Below are positions 41,867-50,084 of a DNA stretch of 64,000 bases, one piece after another. The notes beneath the pieces are model-generated. The model was given only the letters and a program-made list of their open reading frames with translations. It did no database searches and was not told where the DNA came from. The translations under genes and the position numbers were made by a program. How positions within the stretch are numbered: the stretch's first letter is position 1; the number at the start of each line of letters is the position of its first letter. Source of the stretch: Candidatus Onthoplasma faecipullorum (GTDB lineage: Bacteria > Bacillota > Clostridia > Christensenellales > UBA1242); the NCBI GenBank assembly GCA_019120295.1, contig DWVI01000006.1, positions 1 through 64,000 on the forward strand, given 5' to 3'.

Positions 41867-43178
41867 TTTCTCCTCCTTTGTGGAAGTTTAATTTTTTGCC
41901 GTCGGTATTATTTAAAGGAAGGTACATATTAATAAACAATCTCATTAAAACTAGGCTTGTAAATAGGTTGATAATTGGAAGCACTAATGCCACCCAACCA
42001 AATGATTGGATTGCCATATTTGGCATAAACACGCATACAAAACCAACTACAAAAGTTAAAGTGTTTAAAATTAGGTTTTTAAACAATGTTTCTTTTTGAC
42101 CAAGTTTAAAGGCTATGTGCAGTTGAAGCCCTGTTTGATAATGAATTTTTGCACGTTCAAATATGCTCATTAAGCAGTCTGCTGAAATGATTAAACATAA
42201 AAGTATTCCTATCATACTAGCAAAATTGTAGTGTGCAATTGGAATAGATTGCAAAATAAATAGTCCAAGAGTTATAAAGAACAACAAATTAAAGCAAGCA
42301 AGTAGTCCCATCTGTTTGTATTTCACAATCATATAAATGAACAAACATAATGCAAATATTCCCATTGCAACAGGTATCATAATGTCAGAACCAATGCCGT
42401 AACTTGGTGTGATTGGATTGATTTCAAGTGTGGTTAGTTCGAGTGATAAAATACCAGTTCTAAGTCCGTTTGCATAGGTTTGCGCGGTTGCAGTGTCCAC
42501 AAACGCGGTGTTTTGAATGTAAATAACACCTTGGTCAATAGCACTTGTTCCTAAGTCGATTTGTGAGTAAACAGTGTCGCCCAAATAAATATATAAAGTA
42601 CCACCATCTGCGGTTGCTTCTGCGATTTCGTCTATTTTATCTTCGTTGAATTGAACGCGCACAACAATAGCATTTTCTGCAGTTGTTTGGTCGTAACTTG
42701 TTACAACGTCAACTATGCTAATATCTTCTGCTGTTGCAAAAGGTGTGTTAGTATCCGACATCTCGCCAATGTAAAAACTTATTGCCTGTGGGTTTTCAAG
42801 CAAACTTTGAATGGTGTTTTCGTCAGTTTCATTTAAGATGTTACCAATTTGCATAACGATTTTATCGTCGTAACTAGAAACGGTTACATCTTTATAACCT
42901 TCCGATTGAATAATATCTTTTAATTGGTTTATTGTGGAAGTTTTTAGCGCATTGTAGTTAGACTGCGCTTCACCTTCCGGTAAAGTTGCCCTATACACCA
43001 CCCGCATTGAACTTCCTATATCTTCCCCTAGCCTAATGTTTGAAACAAAGTTAGAATATGAATAGTATGTTCCATACATAGGAAAAGGATATGTGAAATT
43101 TACAAAACATGCAACCAACAAAATGGCTAGCAGTATTGAAAAAACAACAAATAAGTTAATTGAACGTCTTTTGGTCAT
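41859..43178 (-). CDS. secD: Protein translocase subunit SecD
   Basis: 439 residues. N-terminal membrane segment, a periplasmic-type P1 region (residues 60-260, with NPQAISFYIG and the typical ...YANGLRTGILSLEL lead into the pore domain), then five membrane segments. It is shorter and more divergent than Bacillus SecDF and is split from SecF. AAGGAG precedes the ATG. A perfect consensus promoter drives the pair. Confidence 0.87.
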   Translation of the reverse strand: MTKRRSINLFVVFSILLAILLVACFVNFTYPFPMYGTYYSYSNFVSNIRLGEDIGSSMRVVYRATLPEGEAQSNYNALKTSTINQLKDIIQSEGYKDVTVSSYDDKIVMQIGNILNETDENTIQSLLENPQAISFYIGEMSDTNTPFATAEDISIVDVVTSYDQTTAENAIVVRVQFNEDKIDEIAEATADGGTLYIYLGDTVYSQIDLGTSAIDQGVIYIQNTAFVDTATAQTYANGLRTGILSLELTTLEINPITPSYGIGSDIMIPVAMGIFALCLFIYMIVKYKQMGLLACFNLLFFITLGLFILQSIPIAHYNFASMIGILLCLIISADCLMSIFERAKIHYQTGLQLHIAFKLGQKETLFKNLILNTLTFVVGFVCVFMPNMAIQSFGWVALVLPIINLFTSLVLMRLFINMYLPLNNTDGKKLNFHKGGENA

Positions 43179-43262
43179 ACTTCTCCTTAATAGTAATTGA
43201 TTGAATAGTCAATTTGCACAATATTTCTATCATGTTAATTAAAATATCACAATTCAAGATTT

Positions 43263-43291
43263 ATTATATCTAATTAGGTAAAACTTGTCAA
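43263..43291 (-). promoter_or_regulatory. Consensus promoter of secD-secF
   Basis: TTGACA (43291-43286), 17 bases, TATAAT (43268-43263). Confidence 0.85.
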
Positions 43292-43485
43292 TTAAATAGA
43301 GCAAATTTATTTACTTTATAAAAGTTAAAACACATTCCTTTAAATTCTTTCCAAAAAACAGATTTTTAAAATAGTTTGATTACAAATTTGTAACAATGAT
43401 GTAGTTTTTAAATTTCATATCATTCACTCTAAATTGAATATGTACAAATATTCATCACTTTTGGTGATTTATTTTTATATTAGTG

Positions 43486-43514
43486 TTGATAATTTCATTA
43501 TTTTATGTTAAAAT
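43486..43514 (+). promoter_or_regulatory. Promoter of the methyltransferase gene, predicting a leaderless mRNA
   Basis: TTGATA (43486-43491), 17 bases, TAAAAT (43509-43514). The expected start, seven bases after the -10, is the A of the ATG at 43521. Confidence 0.7.
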
Positions 43515-43520
43515 CTAGTT

Positions 43521-44660
43521 ATGAGTAAAATTTTAGAAGAGATTAAACAAAATTTAGGTAAAATCAAAAAAATCATTGTAAGTGACGTGTTAAATAAGAA
43601 AACAGACATCAAAAAACTAGAAATTCGCCCTATATTTGTCAAAAATAACACTGTTTTGCAAGTTGAATATGTGGCAAATAATAAGGCGTTTCAAAAAAAC
43701 TATGATTTAGGTGATTTTGATAATTTTTTTAATTCAAACATCGCAGAGAATTACAAACAGGTGTTAATAAAAAAAGAAGGTGAAGATGTTTCTTTCTTTT
43801 TAAACCCTAATGGCAAAATAAAGCGTAAAACTGGTGCAAATGACGTTAAAAATGTTGAAATTGGTGGCAATAACAGAGAAAAAAGTTACATTCTCCGTGA
43901 AGGGCTTGAAATACCTGCCCTTGTTGACCTAGGCGTTTTTACAAAAGATTACAAAATTGTAAAATCAAAGTATGATAAATTTAAGCAAATCAATAAATTT
44001 ATTGAGATTGTGGACGACGAACTTAAAAACTACAATAAAAAACAAATTAAAATTTTAGATTTTGGTTGTGGTAAATCATATTTGACGTTTATTTTGTACT
44101 ATTATTGTGTCTATATCCGCGGAATAGACGCAACAATTATTGGTTACGACCTTAAAACAGACGTGGTTGAAAATTGCAACAAAATCGCTGAAAAATATGG
44201 TTACACAAATCTAAAATTTGAAATTGGCGACGTTAAAAAGGAGCGTGAACAATTTAACAATGTTGATATGATTATTTCGCTTCACGCGTGTGACACCGCA
44301 ACAGACTATGCCCTATTCTACGCTATTAAATATAACGTTAAATATATTTTCTCCGTGCCTTGTTGCCAACATCAAATAAATTCGTCAATTAAGGGTTTTG
44401 GTGATTATGAGTTATTGTTTAAAGACGGAATTATTAAGGAAAGATTTTCTGCTCTTCTCACCGATGCGATACGTGCGCAAGTTTTAAGAGAAAATGGATA
44501 TTCTGTTGATATGATTGAATTTATTGATTTTGCCCATTCGCCAAAAAATATAATGATACGAGCCATTAAAAATAATTCAAAACAAAAAATTTATGATATA
44601 GAAAAATTGGAAGAAAAATATAATTTTAAACAAGAATTGTTTGAACTTTTAAAAAAATAA
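43521..44660 (+). CDS. SAM-dependent methyltransferase (Methyltransf_32 type)
   Basis: 379 residues. Class I SAM-binding motif ILDFGCGKSYLTF (near 178-190), then IIGYDLK. Next come SLHACDTATD and SVPCCQHQ, a pattern of the family related to eukaryotic RRNAD1/METTL25. The N-terminal 130 residues are a less conserved basic domain, perhaps RNA-binding. Substrate unknown; RNA or protein methylation is plausible from the family. No Shine-Dalgarno site; the ATG sits at the predicted transcription start. Confidence 0.82.
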   Translation: MSKILEEIKQNLGKIKKIIVSDVLNKKTDIKKLEIRPIFVKNNTVLQVEYVANNKAFQKNYDLGDFDNFFNSNIAENYKQVLIKKEGEDVSFFLNPNGKIKRKTGANDVKNVEIGGNNREKSYILREGLEIPALVDLGVFTKDYKIVKSKYDKFKQINKFIEIVDDELKNYNKKQIKILDFGCGKSYLTFILYYYCVYIRGIDATIIGYDLKTDVVENCNKIAEKYGYTNLKFEIGDVKKEREQFNNVDMIISLHACDTATDYALFYAIKYNVKYIFSVPCCQHQINSSIKGFGDYELLFKDGIIKERFSALLTDAIRAQVLRENGYSVDMIEFIDFAHSPKNIMIRAIKNNSKQKIYDIEKLEEKYNFKQELFELLKK

Positions 44661-44709
44661 ATAATTTTATAATTTTAAAGTTTTTTTTAAAAAAAGTGAA
44701 AAAATATGA

Positions 44710-44735
44710 AAAAATCGGCTAAAAAGTCGATTTTT
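44710..44735 (+). terminator. Terminator after the methyltransferase gene
   Basis: Eleven-position stem (AAAAATCGGCT with AGTCGATTTTT, one G-U), four-base loop, followed by TT and AT-rich sequence. Confidence 0.7.
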
Positions 44736-44767
44736 TTAATTATTTTTAATAATTTTTCAATTTTTTT

Positions 44768-44821
44768 ATTTAATCTAATAATTTTATTTAATCTAATAAT
44801 TTTATTTAATTTAATAATTTA
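44768..44821. repeat. Three tandem 18-base AT-rich repeats
   Basis: The unit ATTTAATCTAATAATTTT occurs three times in tandem with one base difference in the third copy, between the methyltransferase terminator and the following membrane-protein gene. Confidence 0.75.
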
Positions 44822-44827
44822 ATTTTT

Positions 44828-45223
44828 TTATGCTTTTTTGCTTGTTAAATTTAAAATCACCGCTGCTATAACAGACACAATCAAAGCAAACAATAAGTCG
44901 TAAAGAATTGATAAATTAAACACAAAACCGCCATTCATTATCGAAAAGATTAAGAAACTTAAAACGGCGTATATTAACCCTGCAACAAGTGCTTTGACAA
45001 TCAATTTTCCATTGCCACTTTTCTTTAAGAAGAAAACCATGAAAAAGATTGCGAGCGCTTTGATTATGTTGTTTACGGCAGTTATAACTGTTGAATTTAA
45101 GTCAGCAAATTTAAGTACTATTGCAAAGAACACAATTCCAATAAGTGTTACAACTATACCTATTAAACAACATTTTAAAATGGACAAAAATCCCGACCAA
45201 TTTATAGATTTCAATTTCTGCAT
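44828..45223 (-). CDS. TIGR04086-type small membrane protein
   Basis: 131 residues with four hydrophobic segments and a glycine-bearing middle (GNGKLIVKALVAGLIYAVLS) that matches the TIGR04086 membrane family of Clostridia. AGGAGGCG precedes the ATG. Function is unknown for the family. It stands alone, downstream of no obvious operon. Confidence 0.75.
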   Translation of the reverse strand: MQKLKSINWSGFLSILKCCLIGIVVTLIGIVFFAIVLKFADLNSTVITAVNNIIKALAIFFMVFFLKKSGNGKLIVKALVAGLIYAVLSFLIFSIMNGGFVFNLSILYDLLFALIVSVIAAVILNLTSKKA

Positions 45224-45529
45224 AACGCCTCCTACATTAGTCTATTTTATTATTCTTTCGTTAGAACAATCGAACTTTGAAATATATAAAATAATTAAAT
45301 AGATTTTGCAGTTTTTTGTTTAAATTTTACGAAAATATATTTTTAAAAATCAATTATAAGAAATATCTAATTATCCTTAATCGTTTAAACAATTATCTTT
45401 TTAAAATTAATTATAAAAGATATCTAATTATGTTTAATCATTCAAATAATAATAATTTTATAATATTCTAAAATTTTTTAAATTGCCATTTTAATTAAAC
45501 AATTAAAAAATTAAAACATATAATAGAGT
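45224..45529. repeat. AT-rich spacer with a 58-base-period direct repeat
   Basis: 306 bases with no gene. Two imperfect copies of a 50-base segment begin at 45341 and 45399 (shared core AATTATAA, then ATATCTAATTAT and TTAATC). Nothing else is recognisable. Confidence 0.55.
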
Positions 45530-45619
45530 ATGAAAATATATTGTTTTAAAGCACCAAAATTCTTACGTCCATTATTTAAACTAATATTCAAAAAAAGTAT
45601 CTATTATTTAGATAAATAA
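45530..45619 (+). CDS. spoVM: SpoVM-like small sporulation peptide
   Basis: 29 residues beginning MKIYCFKAPKFL and continuing RPLFKLIFKKS. This matches the known SpoVM pattern (M-K-x-Y-x-x-K-x-P-K-F-L followed by an amphipathic basic helix). SpoVM recognises the convex forespore membrane and anchors the SpoIVA coat base. The isoelectric helix, length and invariant PKFL support the call. Upstream lies CATATAAT five bases before the ATG, similar to a sigma-E -10 box; there is no strong ribosome site. It lies in an otherwise empty gap between the TIGR04086 and dnaJ genes. Confidence 0.7.
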   Translation: MKIYCFKAPKFLRPLFKLIFKKSIYYLDK

Positions 45620-45686
45620 TGTTTTGTTTAATGTTAAAATGGTGAACTTATTTATTATATAAGTAAATATATTTTTCATATCAAAA

Positions 45687-45715
45687 AAAAACAAACTCAG
45701 CGCGAGTTTGTTTTT
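45687..45715 (-). terminator. Terminator of the heat-shock operon
   Basis: Twelve-base-pair stem (AAAAACAAACTC with GAGTTTGTTTTT), five-base loop, T runs on both strands. It ends the dnaJ transcript, and may also stop spoVM transcription on the plus strand. Confidence 0.85.
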
Positions 45716-45789
45716 ATTTTTTAAAAATTATTTTAATTTGTTAAAAATCTATCTATTTTTTTGGGGGTGTAATTAAATTTTTATACAAA

Positions 45790-46926
45790 TTAGTTGCCGA
45801 GTTTCTTTTTGTAGTTTTGAGTTTTTGGGTAGGCTTTATCACTAATTGACGATTGCAATTCTTTTATTAGTTTAACGGTGTTTTTATCAACGTCTTTTGG
45901 CATTTCGCCTTTAAGTGTTACATATAAGTCGCCTGAACCTAAACCTTTTAAGTATTTTATACCCTTACCTTTAAGTGTGTAACGAGTGTTAGATTGAGTG
46001 AGCGGTGCAACATCTATCATGGTTGTGCCTTTAAGGGTTGGCACTTCCACTTTACCACCAAGCATTAGTGTTGTGATTGGAACGTAGACGTCAACATACA
46101 AATTGTAGTCTTTTCTAACCAGTAGTGCATGTGGTTGAACGGTTATTGCAATTCTAAGGTCGCCTGGAACGCCGTCCGCACTTGCTGTTTGGTTACCTTC
46201 ACCAACAATTCTTATTACTTGGTCGTTATCAATACCCGCTTGAATTTTAACTTTGATTTTGCGTTGCACAGTCTTTAAACCACTTCCATGGCAAGACAAG
46301 CACTTATTTTTAACAACTTTACCCTTTCCACCACAATTTCGGCACACGCCAACTGTACGCGTTACGCCAAACAAAGTTTGTTGTGTGTATTGCACCCTAC
46401 CGCTTCCATTGCATTCAGGGCAAGTAACATAATCGCTATCAGTTTTTGCCCCAGTTCCGTGACAATCAGGGCAACGCTCCTTTCTAGTTACTGTTATTTC
46501 TTTTTCAGTGCCAAAAGCGGACTCCAAGAAGGTTATCACAAGGTTAAGATTTATATCTTCGCCCTTTTCTCTCGTTGCACGCGTGCTACCACGTCCACCA
46601 AAATTAGAGAAAATATTAAAAATATCTTCAAAACTGCCAAATCCGCCGTCTTCATAGTCCGAAAAACCTTGCCAAGAACCACCTTGACCGCCACCAAAAC
46701 CTTGTGGACCATCTGCTGAACCAAATTGGTCGTAATTTGCGCGTTTTTGTTTATCACTTAAAACTGAATACGCTTCGTTTATCTCTTTAAACTTTTCTGC
46801 CGCCTCTGGTGCTTTGTTTAGGTCTGGGTGATATTTTTTTGCTAGTTGCCTGTATGCCGACTTAATTTCGTCGTCACTAGCAGACCTGCTCACACCAAGC
46901 GTTTCGTAATAATCTTTACTTGCCAT
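45790..46926 (-). CDS. dnaJ: Chaperone DnaJ (Hsp40)
   Basis: 378 residues. J domain with HPD near residue 33, a Gly/Phe-rich linker ([13 protein letters not shown]), then four CxxCxGxG zinc motifs ([32 protein letters not shown]) and the C-terminal substrate-binding domains. It stimulates DnaK ATPase and delivers clients. The ATG follows AAAGGAAG, 20 bases downstream of a hairpin module in the preceding spacer. Confidence 0.98.
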   Translation of the reverse strand: MASKDYYETLGVSRSASDDEIKSAYRQLAKKYHPDLNKAPEAAEKFKEINEAYSVLSDKQKRANYDQFGSADGPQGFGGGQGGSWQGFSDYEDGGFGSFEDIFNIFSNFGGRGSTRATREKGEDINLNLVITFLESAFGTEKEITVTRKERCPDCHGTGAKTDSDYVTCPECNGSGRVQYTQQTLFGVTRTVGVCRNCGGKGKVVKNKCLSCHGSGLKTVQRKIKVKIQAGIDNDQVIRIVGEGNQTASADGVPGDLRIAITVQPHALLVRKDYNLYVDVYVPITTLMLGGKVEVPTLKGTTMIDVAPLTQSNTRYTLKGKGIKYLKGLGSGDLYVTLKGEMPKDVDKNTVKLIKELQSSISDKAYPKTQNYKKKLGN

Positions 46927-46946
46927 AATCTTCCTTTAAATTTTGC

Positions 46947-47113
46947 GCACGCGTTAACGTGCTTGCGTTTCACATTTAAATGTTTAAATTTATTTAATAA
47001 CATTTAATAATGTGAAATGCAATAAAATGAGCGAAGCGAATTGCAAAATTTAATGTTGCATTATACGCTTCCTCTTGATTATATGCTTACGAGTTTACGA
47101 GTAGCATATAATC
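46947..47113 (-). other. Three-hairpin module upstream of dnaJ (module 1)
   Basis: Three inverted repeats. A: GCACG/CGTGC (46947-46962). B: a 17-pair stem TTTCACAT-TTAAATGTT with AACATTTAA-TA-ATGTGAAA (46968-47017). C: GATTATATGC plus TAC with GTA plus GCATATAATC (47077-47113), enclosing the ten-base loop GAGTTTACGA. The same order recurs upstream of dnaK. C begins nine bases after the stop of the preceding gene. Confidence 0.7.
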
Positions 47114-47121
47114 TTGCCAAG

Positions 47122-47643
47122 TTATTTTTTATATATAAAACAATTTTGACCAAAATTCTTTTTATAAACTTTTTGAAAATTCTCTAAATCAATACTATTC
47201 GATGAGTGTGTGCCTATTAAATCATAATAAAATCTTGGAATTAAACCAATATCAAATAACTGAAAACCAATTGCTAACACACAACTATCATAATCTGTTC
47301 CAACTATATGAATTTCTTTATTTTTATAATCTTTATAAATAGATTTTATTTTATTTAAATATTTTAAAGGCAATGCGTAACCATATTTTTTTACTTCAAT
47401 AAAGTTTACATTTTCTAATAAAATTTTAGTTTCATTGTCATTTGTCATAAAATCATAATTTAAAATATCTAAATAATTAGAATTTTCTTTTTTATTATTT
47501 ATAAATTTAGTTGCAAAAATATATTCATAATCTTTAAAGTTGACTATGTTATAAATATTATCGTAGATATGCTTATTTTTTTCGGTTAAAAAACCTACCT
47601 GCATATCTACGACTAATAATATTTTTGTTTTGCTCTTTTTCAT
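47122..47643 (-). CDS. Isochorismatase-like cysteine hydrolase inside the heat-shock operon
   Basis: 173 residues. Family motifs: LLVVDMQVGF with the catalytic Asp, a lysine in the central region (VKKYGYAL), and IVGTDYDSCVLAIGFQLFDIG with the nucleophilic Cys. Substrates in this family include isochorismate, nicotinamide and N-carbamoyl amides; I cannot assign one. It lies between dnaK and dnaJ, which are normally adjacent, and its composition looks more AT- and Asn/Tyr-rich than its neighbours. GGGAG precedes the ATG. Likely a later insertion. Confidence 0.8.
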   Translation of the reverse strand: MKKSKTKILLVVDMQVGFLTEKNKHIYDNIYNIVNFKDYEYIFATKFINNKKENSNYLDILNYDFMTNDNETKILLENVNFIEVKKYGYALPLKYLNKIKSIYKDYKNKEIHIVGTDYDSCVLAIGFQLFDIGLIPRFYYDLIGTHSSNSIDLENFQKVYKKNFGQNCFIYKK

Positions 47644-47709
47644 TTTGTCTCCCTAATTAACTTATTTTAACATTTATTTTTAATGGGAGCAAATATTTAG
47701 AGCAAATTA

Positions 47710-49554
47710 TTATTTATCTTCGACAATAACTTCTGGATCGCCGTCTTTGTTGCCGTTACCATTGTTACCATTATTTGCGTTGTTGTCGTTTGGGTTTTCG
47801 CCTTGTGGTTGTTGTTGTGCCATTTTTTGGTACATCTTTGTAAATACGTCATTAGAAACTTTTGTTAAATCTTCTTGCGCTTTCTTGATTTCGTCAAGGC
47901 TTTCACTAGCTAAGTACTTTTTGGCTTCTTCAACTGCATTATTTAAAGCGGTTTTATCTGCTTCTTCAATCTTGTCGCCATTATCTTTAACAGTTTTTTC
48001 AATGTTTAAAATCATGGCATCTAAATTGTTTCGACTATCAACAACTTCACGTTTCTTCTTATCAACTTCTGCGTATTGCTCTGCTTCTTTAACAGCCTTA
48101 TTGATTTCGTCTTCACTAAGGTTTGTTGAAGCGGTGATTGTGATTTTTTGTTCTTTATTTGTGCCAAGGTCTTTTGCACTTACGTTTACAATACCATTTG
48201 CATCAATATCAAAAGTAACTTCTATTTGTGGAACTCCCCTTGGTGCTGGTGGAATACCTGTTAATTGGAAACGACCAAGTGATTTATTTTGAGCGGCAAA
48301 TTCACGTTCACCCTGCAAAACGTTGATTTCAACGCCTGGTTGATTATCTTGTGCAGTACTAAAGATTTGAGATTTCTTTGTAGGAATTGTTGTGTTTCTT
48401 GGAATAAGTTTTGTGCACACTCCACCTAATGTTTCAATACCAAGTGAAAGTGGTGTTACATCAAGCAATAACACGTCTTTAACTTCTCCGCCTAACACAC
48501 CTGCTTGAATTGCTGCGCCGATTGCAACACATTCATCTGGGTTAATACCCTTAAATGGTGTTACAGGAATTTCTTTTGAAAGTGCTTCAACAACACAAGG
48601 AACACGAGTTGAACCACCAACTAATACCACGTTTGAAATATCAGATTTTTGTAGACCTGCGTCTTTTAATGCATTTCTTGTGCAAACCAAAGTTTCGTCA
48701 ACAAGGTCGCTAATCATACTCTCGAATTTTGCACGAGTTAAAGTGTATTCAAGGTGTTTTGGACCTGTTGCGTCTGCTGTAATGAATGGCAAACTGATTG
48801 TGGTTTGTGTTAAAGTGCTAAGTTCAATTTTTGCCTTTTCTGCTGCGTCTTTCAAACGTTGTTTTGCTAACTTATCGTTAGTTAAATCAATACCTGTTTC
48901 CTTTTTAAATTCTTCGATTAGTAAGTCCATAATACGGTTATCAAAGTCGTCACCGCCAAGGCGAGTGTTACCATTGGTTGACAAAACTTCGAACACGCCA
49001 TCACCAATTTCAAGGATTGAAACATCAAATGTACCGCCACCTAGGTCGTACACCAATATTTTTTGATTTTTTCTATCTTGTTTATCAAGACCATATGCAA
49101 GTGCTGCGGCTGTTGGTTCGTTGATTATACGCAAAACTTCTAGCCCTGCAATTTTACCTGCGTTTTTAGTTGCTTGACGTTGAGAGTCGTTGAAATATGC
49201 TGGCACTGTGATAACTGCCTGTGTTACAGGTGAGCCAAGATATGCTTCTGCGTCTTGTTTAAGTTTAGTTAAAATCATAGCGCTAATTTCTTCTGGGCTG
49301 TATGATTTATCGTCAATTTTAACTTTGTAATCTGTTCCCATTTCACGTTTGATTGAAATAACTGTTTTTTCTGGATTGGCAATGGCTTGACGTTTAGCCA
49401 CTTGACCTACCAAACGTTCGCCGTCTTTAAAACCTACCACACTAGGTGTTGTTCTTCCACCTTCACTATTAGGTATTACGGTTGGTTGACCACCTTCCAT
49501 AACTGCCACACAACTATTTGTTGTTCCTAAGTCTATACCAATAATTTTTCCCAT
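47710..49554 (-). CDS. dnaK: Chaperone DnaK (Hsp70)
   Basis: 614 residues. ATPase domain with [32 protein letters not shown] and [12 protein letters not shown]; linker [11 protein letters not shown], then the substrate-binding domain, a charged lid, a Gln/Asn/Gly-rich tail, and the conserved acidic end EVIVEDK. It folds and rescues proteins with DnaJ and GrpE. AAGGAGA precedes the ATG. A long structured spacer lies upstream. Confidence 0.98.
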   Translation of the reverse strand: MGKIIGIDLGTTNSCVAVMEGGQPTVIPNSEGGRTTPSVVGFKDGERLVGQVAKRQAIANPEKTVISIKREMGTDYKVKIDDKSYSPEEISAMILTKLKQDAEAYLGSPVTQAVITVPAYFNDSQRQATKNAGKIAGLEVLRIINEPTAAALAYGLDKQDRKNQKILVYDLGGGTFDVSILEIGDGVFEVLSTNGNTRLGGDDFDNRIMDLLIEEFKKETGIDLTNDKLAKQRLKDAAEKAKIELSTLTQTTISLPFITADATGPKHLEYTLTRAKFESMISDLVDETLVCTRNALKDAGLQKSDISNVVLVGGSTRVPCVVEALSKEIPVTPFKGINPDECVAIGAAIQAGVLGGEVKDVLLLDVTPLSLGIETLGGVCTKLIPRNTTIPTKKSQIFSTAQDNQPGVEINVLQGEREFAAQNKSLGRFQLTGIPPAPRGVPQIEVTFDIDANGIVNVSAKDLGTNKEQKITITASTNLSEDEINKAVKEAEQYAEVDKKKREVVDSRNNLDAMILNIEKTVKDNGDKIEEADKTALNNAVEEAKKYLASESLDEIKKAQEDLTKVSNDVFTKMYQKMAQQQPQGENPNDNNANNGNNGNGNKDGDPEVIVEDK

Positions 49555-49586
49555 AATTTATCTCCTTATATTAAAATTATTTTGTT

Positions 49587-49757
49587 TCCACGAAGAATTC
49601 GTGGATAAACTTTTACTATCAATTATGAAATTCATTTCAATAATTGAATAGGAAAAGGTTAAATAAATGAGCATCGCGAATTTAAACAAAATAATAAATT
49701 TGGTGTAAATTTTGCGATTTAATTATATGCCTACGAGCCTTGCGAGTGGCATATAAT
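49587..49757 (-). other. Three-hairpin module upstream of dnaK (module 2)
   Basis: A: TCCACGAA/TTCGTGGA with a three-base loop (49587-49605), 33 bases before the dnaK ATG. B: CAATTAT-GAAA with TTTC-A-ATAATTG (49620-49646). C: ATTATATGCC/GGCATATAAT (49722-49757), inner pair AC/GT, loop GAGCCTTGCGA. Order and spacing mirror module 1. Confidence 0.7.
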
Positions 49758-49766
49758 CTTTGACAT
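49731..49766 (-). CDS. Possible 11-codon upstream ORF before dnaK
   Basis: ATG 49766, AAGGAG nine bases upstream, reads MSKIICHSQGS then TAG at 49733-49731. Its start region resembles the dnaK start itself (TATAAGGAG, then ATG). The frame lies inside hairpin C of module 2, so translating it would melt that hairpin. Small and unproven. Confidence 0.3.
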   Translation of the reverse strand: MSKIICHSQGS

Positions 49767-49793
49767 AATTTTTTGCTCCTTATATAAAATTTT

Positions 49794-49896
49794 TCACGAA
49801 CGTACGTGAGTGATAGCACATTTTTTGTTGGTTTTGCAAATTTATTTGCATAAACAAATAAGAAATGTGCGAAAACTTATGAGTTTACGAATAAGT
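49794..49896 (-). other. Three-hairpin module 3 in the grpE-dnaK spacer
   Basis: A: TCACG/CGTGA (49794-49809). B: nested stems GCACATTT/AAATGTGC, TTTGTT/AACAAA and TGCAAA/TTTGCA (49816-49870). C: ACTTAT/ATAAGT (49875-49896) enclosing GAGTTTACGA, the identical loop of module 1 on a different stem. Confidence 0.65.
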
Positions 49897-49931
49897 ATAA
49901 GTAAAATTTTATTTGAGTATAAAATTTGGAG

Positions 49932-50064
49932 AATTTTATATGTCTGCGAGCCTGCGAGCGACATATAATTTAATGAGAATTTTATATGTCTGCGAGCCTG
50001 CGAGTGGCATATAATTTAATGAGAATTTTATATGCCAACGAGCTTGCGAGTGGCATATAATTTA
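49932..50064 (-). repeat. Three tandem 46-base palindromic repeats
   Basis: Units start at 49932, 49978 and 50024. Each is a palindrome of about 41 bases with a short ATGAG-like spacer. Stems: TATATGTC/GACATATA (unit 1), TATATGTC/GGCATATA with a G-U (unit 2), TATATGCC/GGCATATA (unit 3). Loops: GAGCCTGCGA, GAGCCTGCGA, GAGCTTGCGA. The last unit ends 20 bases from the grpE stop. Confidence 0.85.
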
Positions 50065-50084
50065 CCTATAATTTCTCGTTAATT

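Larger units (their letters stand above)
43179..43520. other. Divergent intergenic region secD / methyltransferase
   Basis: 342 bases with no gene. It carries the two divergent promoters and a small hairpin (ATCAC-TTTT-GGTGAT) near 43454-43467. Nothing else stands out. Confidence 0.5.
49555..50084 (-). other. 530-base structured spacer between grpE and dnaK
   Basis: No full-length gene. It is filled with inverted repeats: module 2 (49587-49757), module 3 (49794-49896) and three tandem 46-base palindromes (49932-50064). It also contains an 11-codon frame (49766-49731) with its own AAGGAG site. No intrinsic terminator or convincing internal promoter was found, so the operon probably reads through it. 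Confidence 0.7.

Noticed and set aside
43454..43467. Hairpin followed by T-rich sequence upstream of the methyltransferase gene
   Set aside because: Stem of only five or six pairs, and there is no plus-strand gene upstream to terminate.
45224..45789. Structured RNA gene such as 6S, RNase P or SRP RNA in the largest gap
   Set aside because: I found none of their conserved cores; the only supported content is spoVM, short repeats and the dnaJ terminator.
46947..46962. Integron attC-like site from the GCACG...CGTGC palindrome
   Set aside because: No core GTTRRRY sites in the required arrangement and no integrase nearby.
49932..50064. Possible CRISPR array
   Set aside because: Units are palindromic, nearly contiguous, with about five-base constant spacers and no unique spacer sequences or cas genes.
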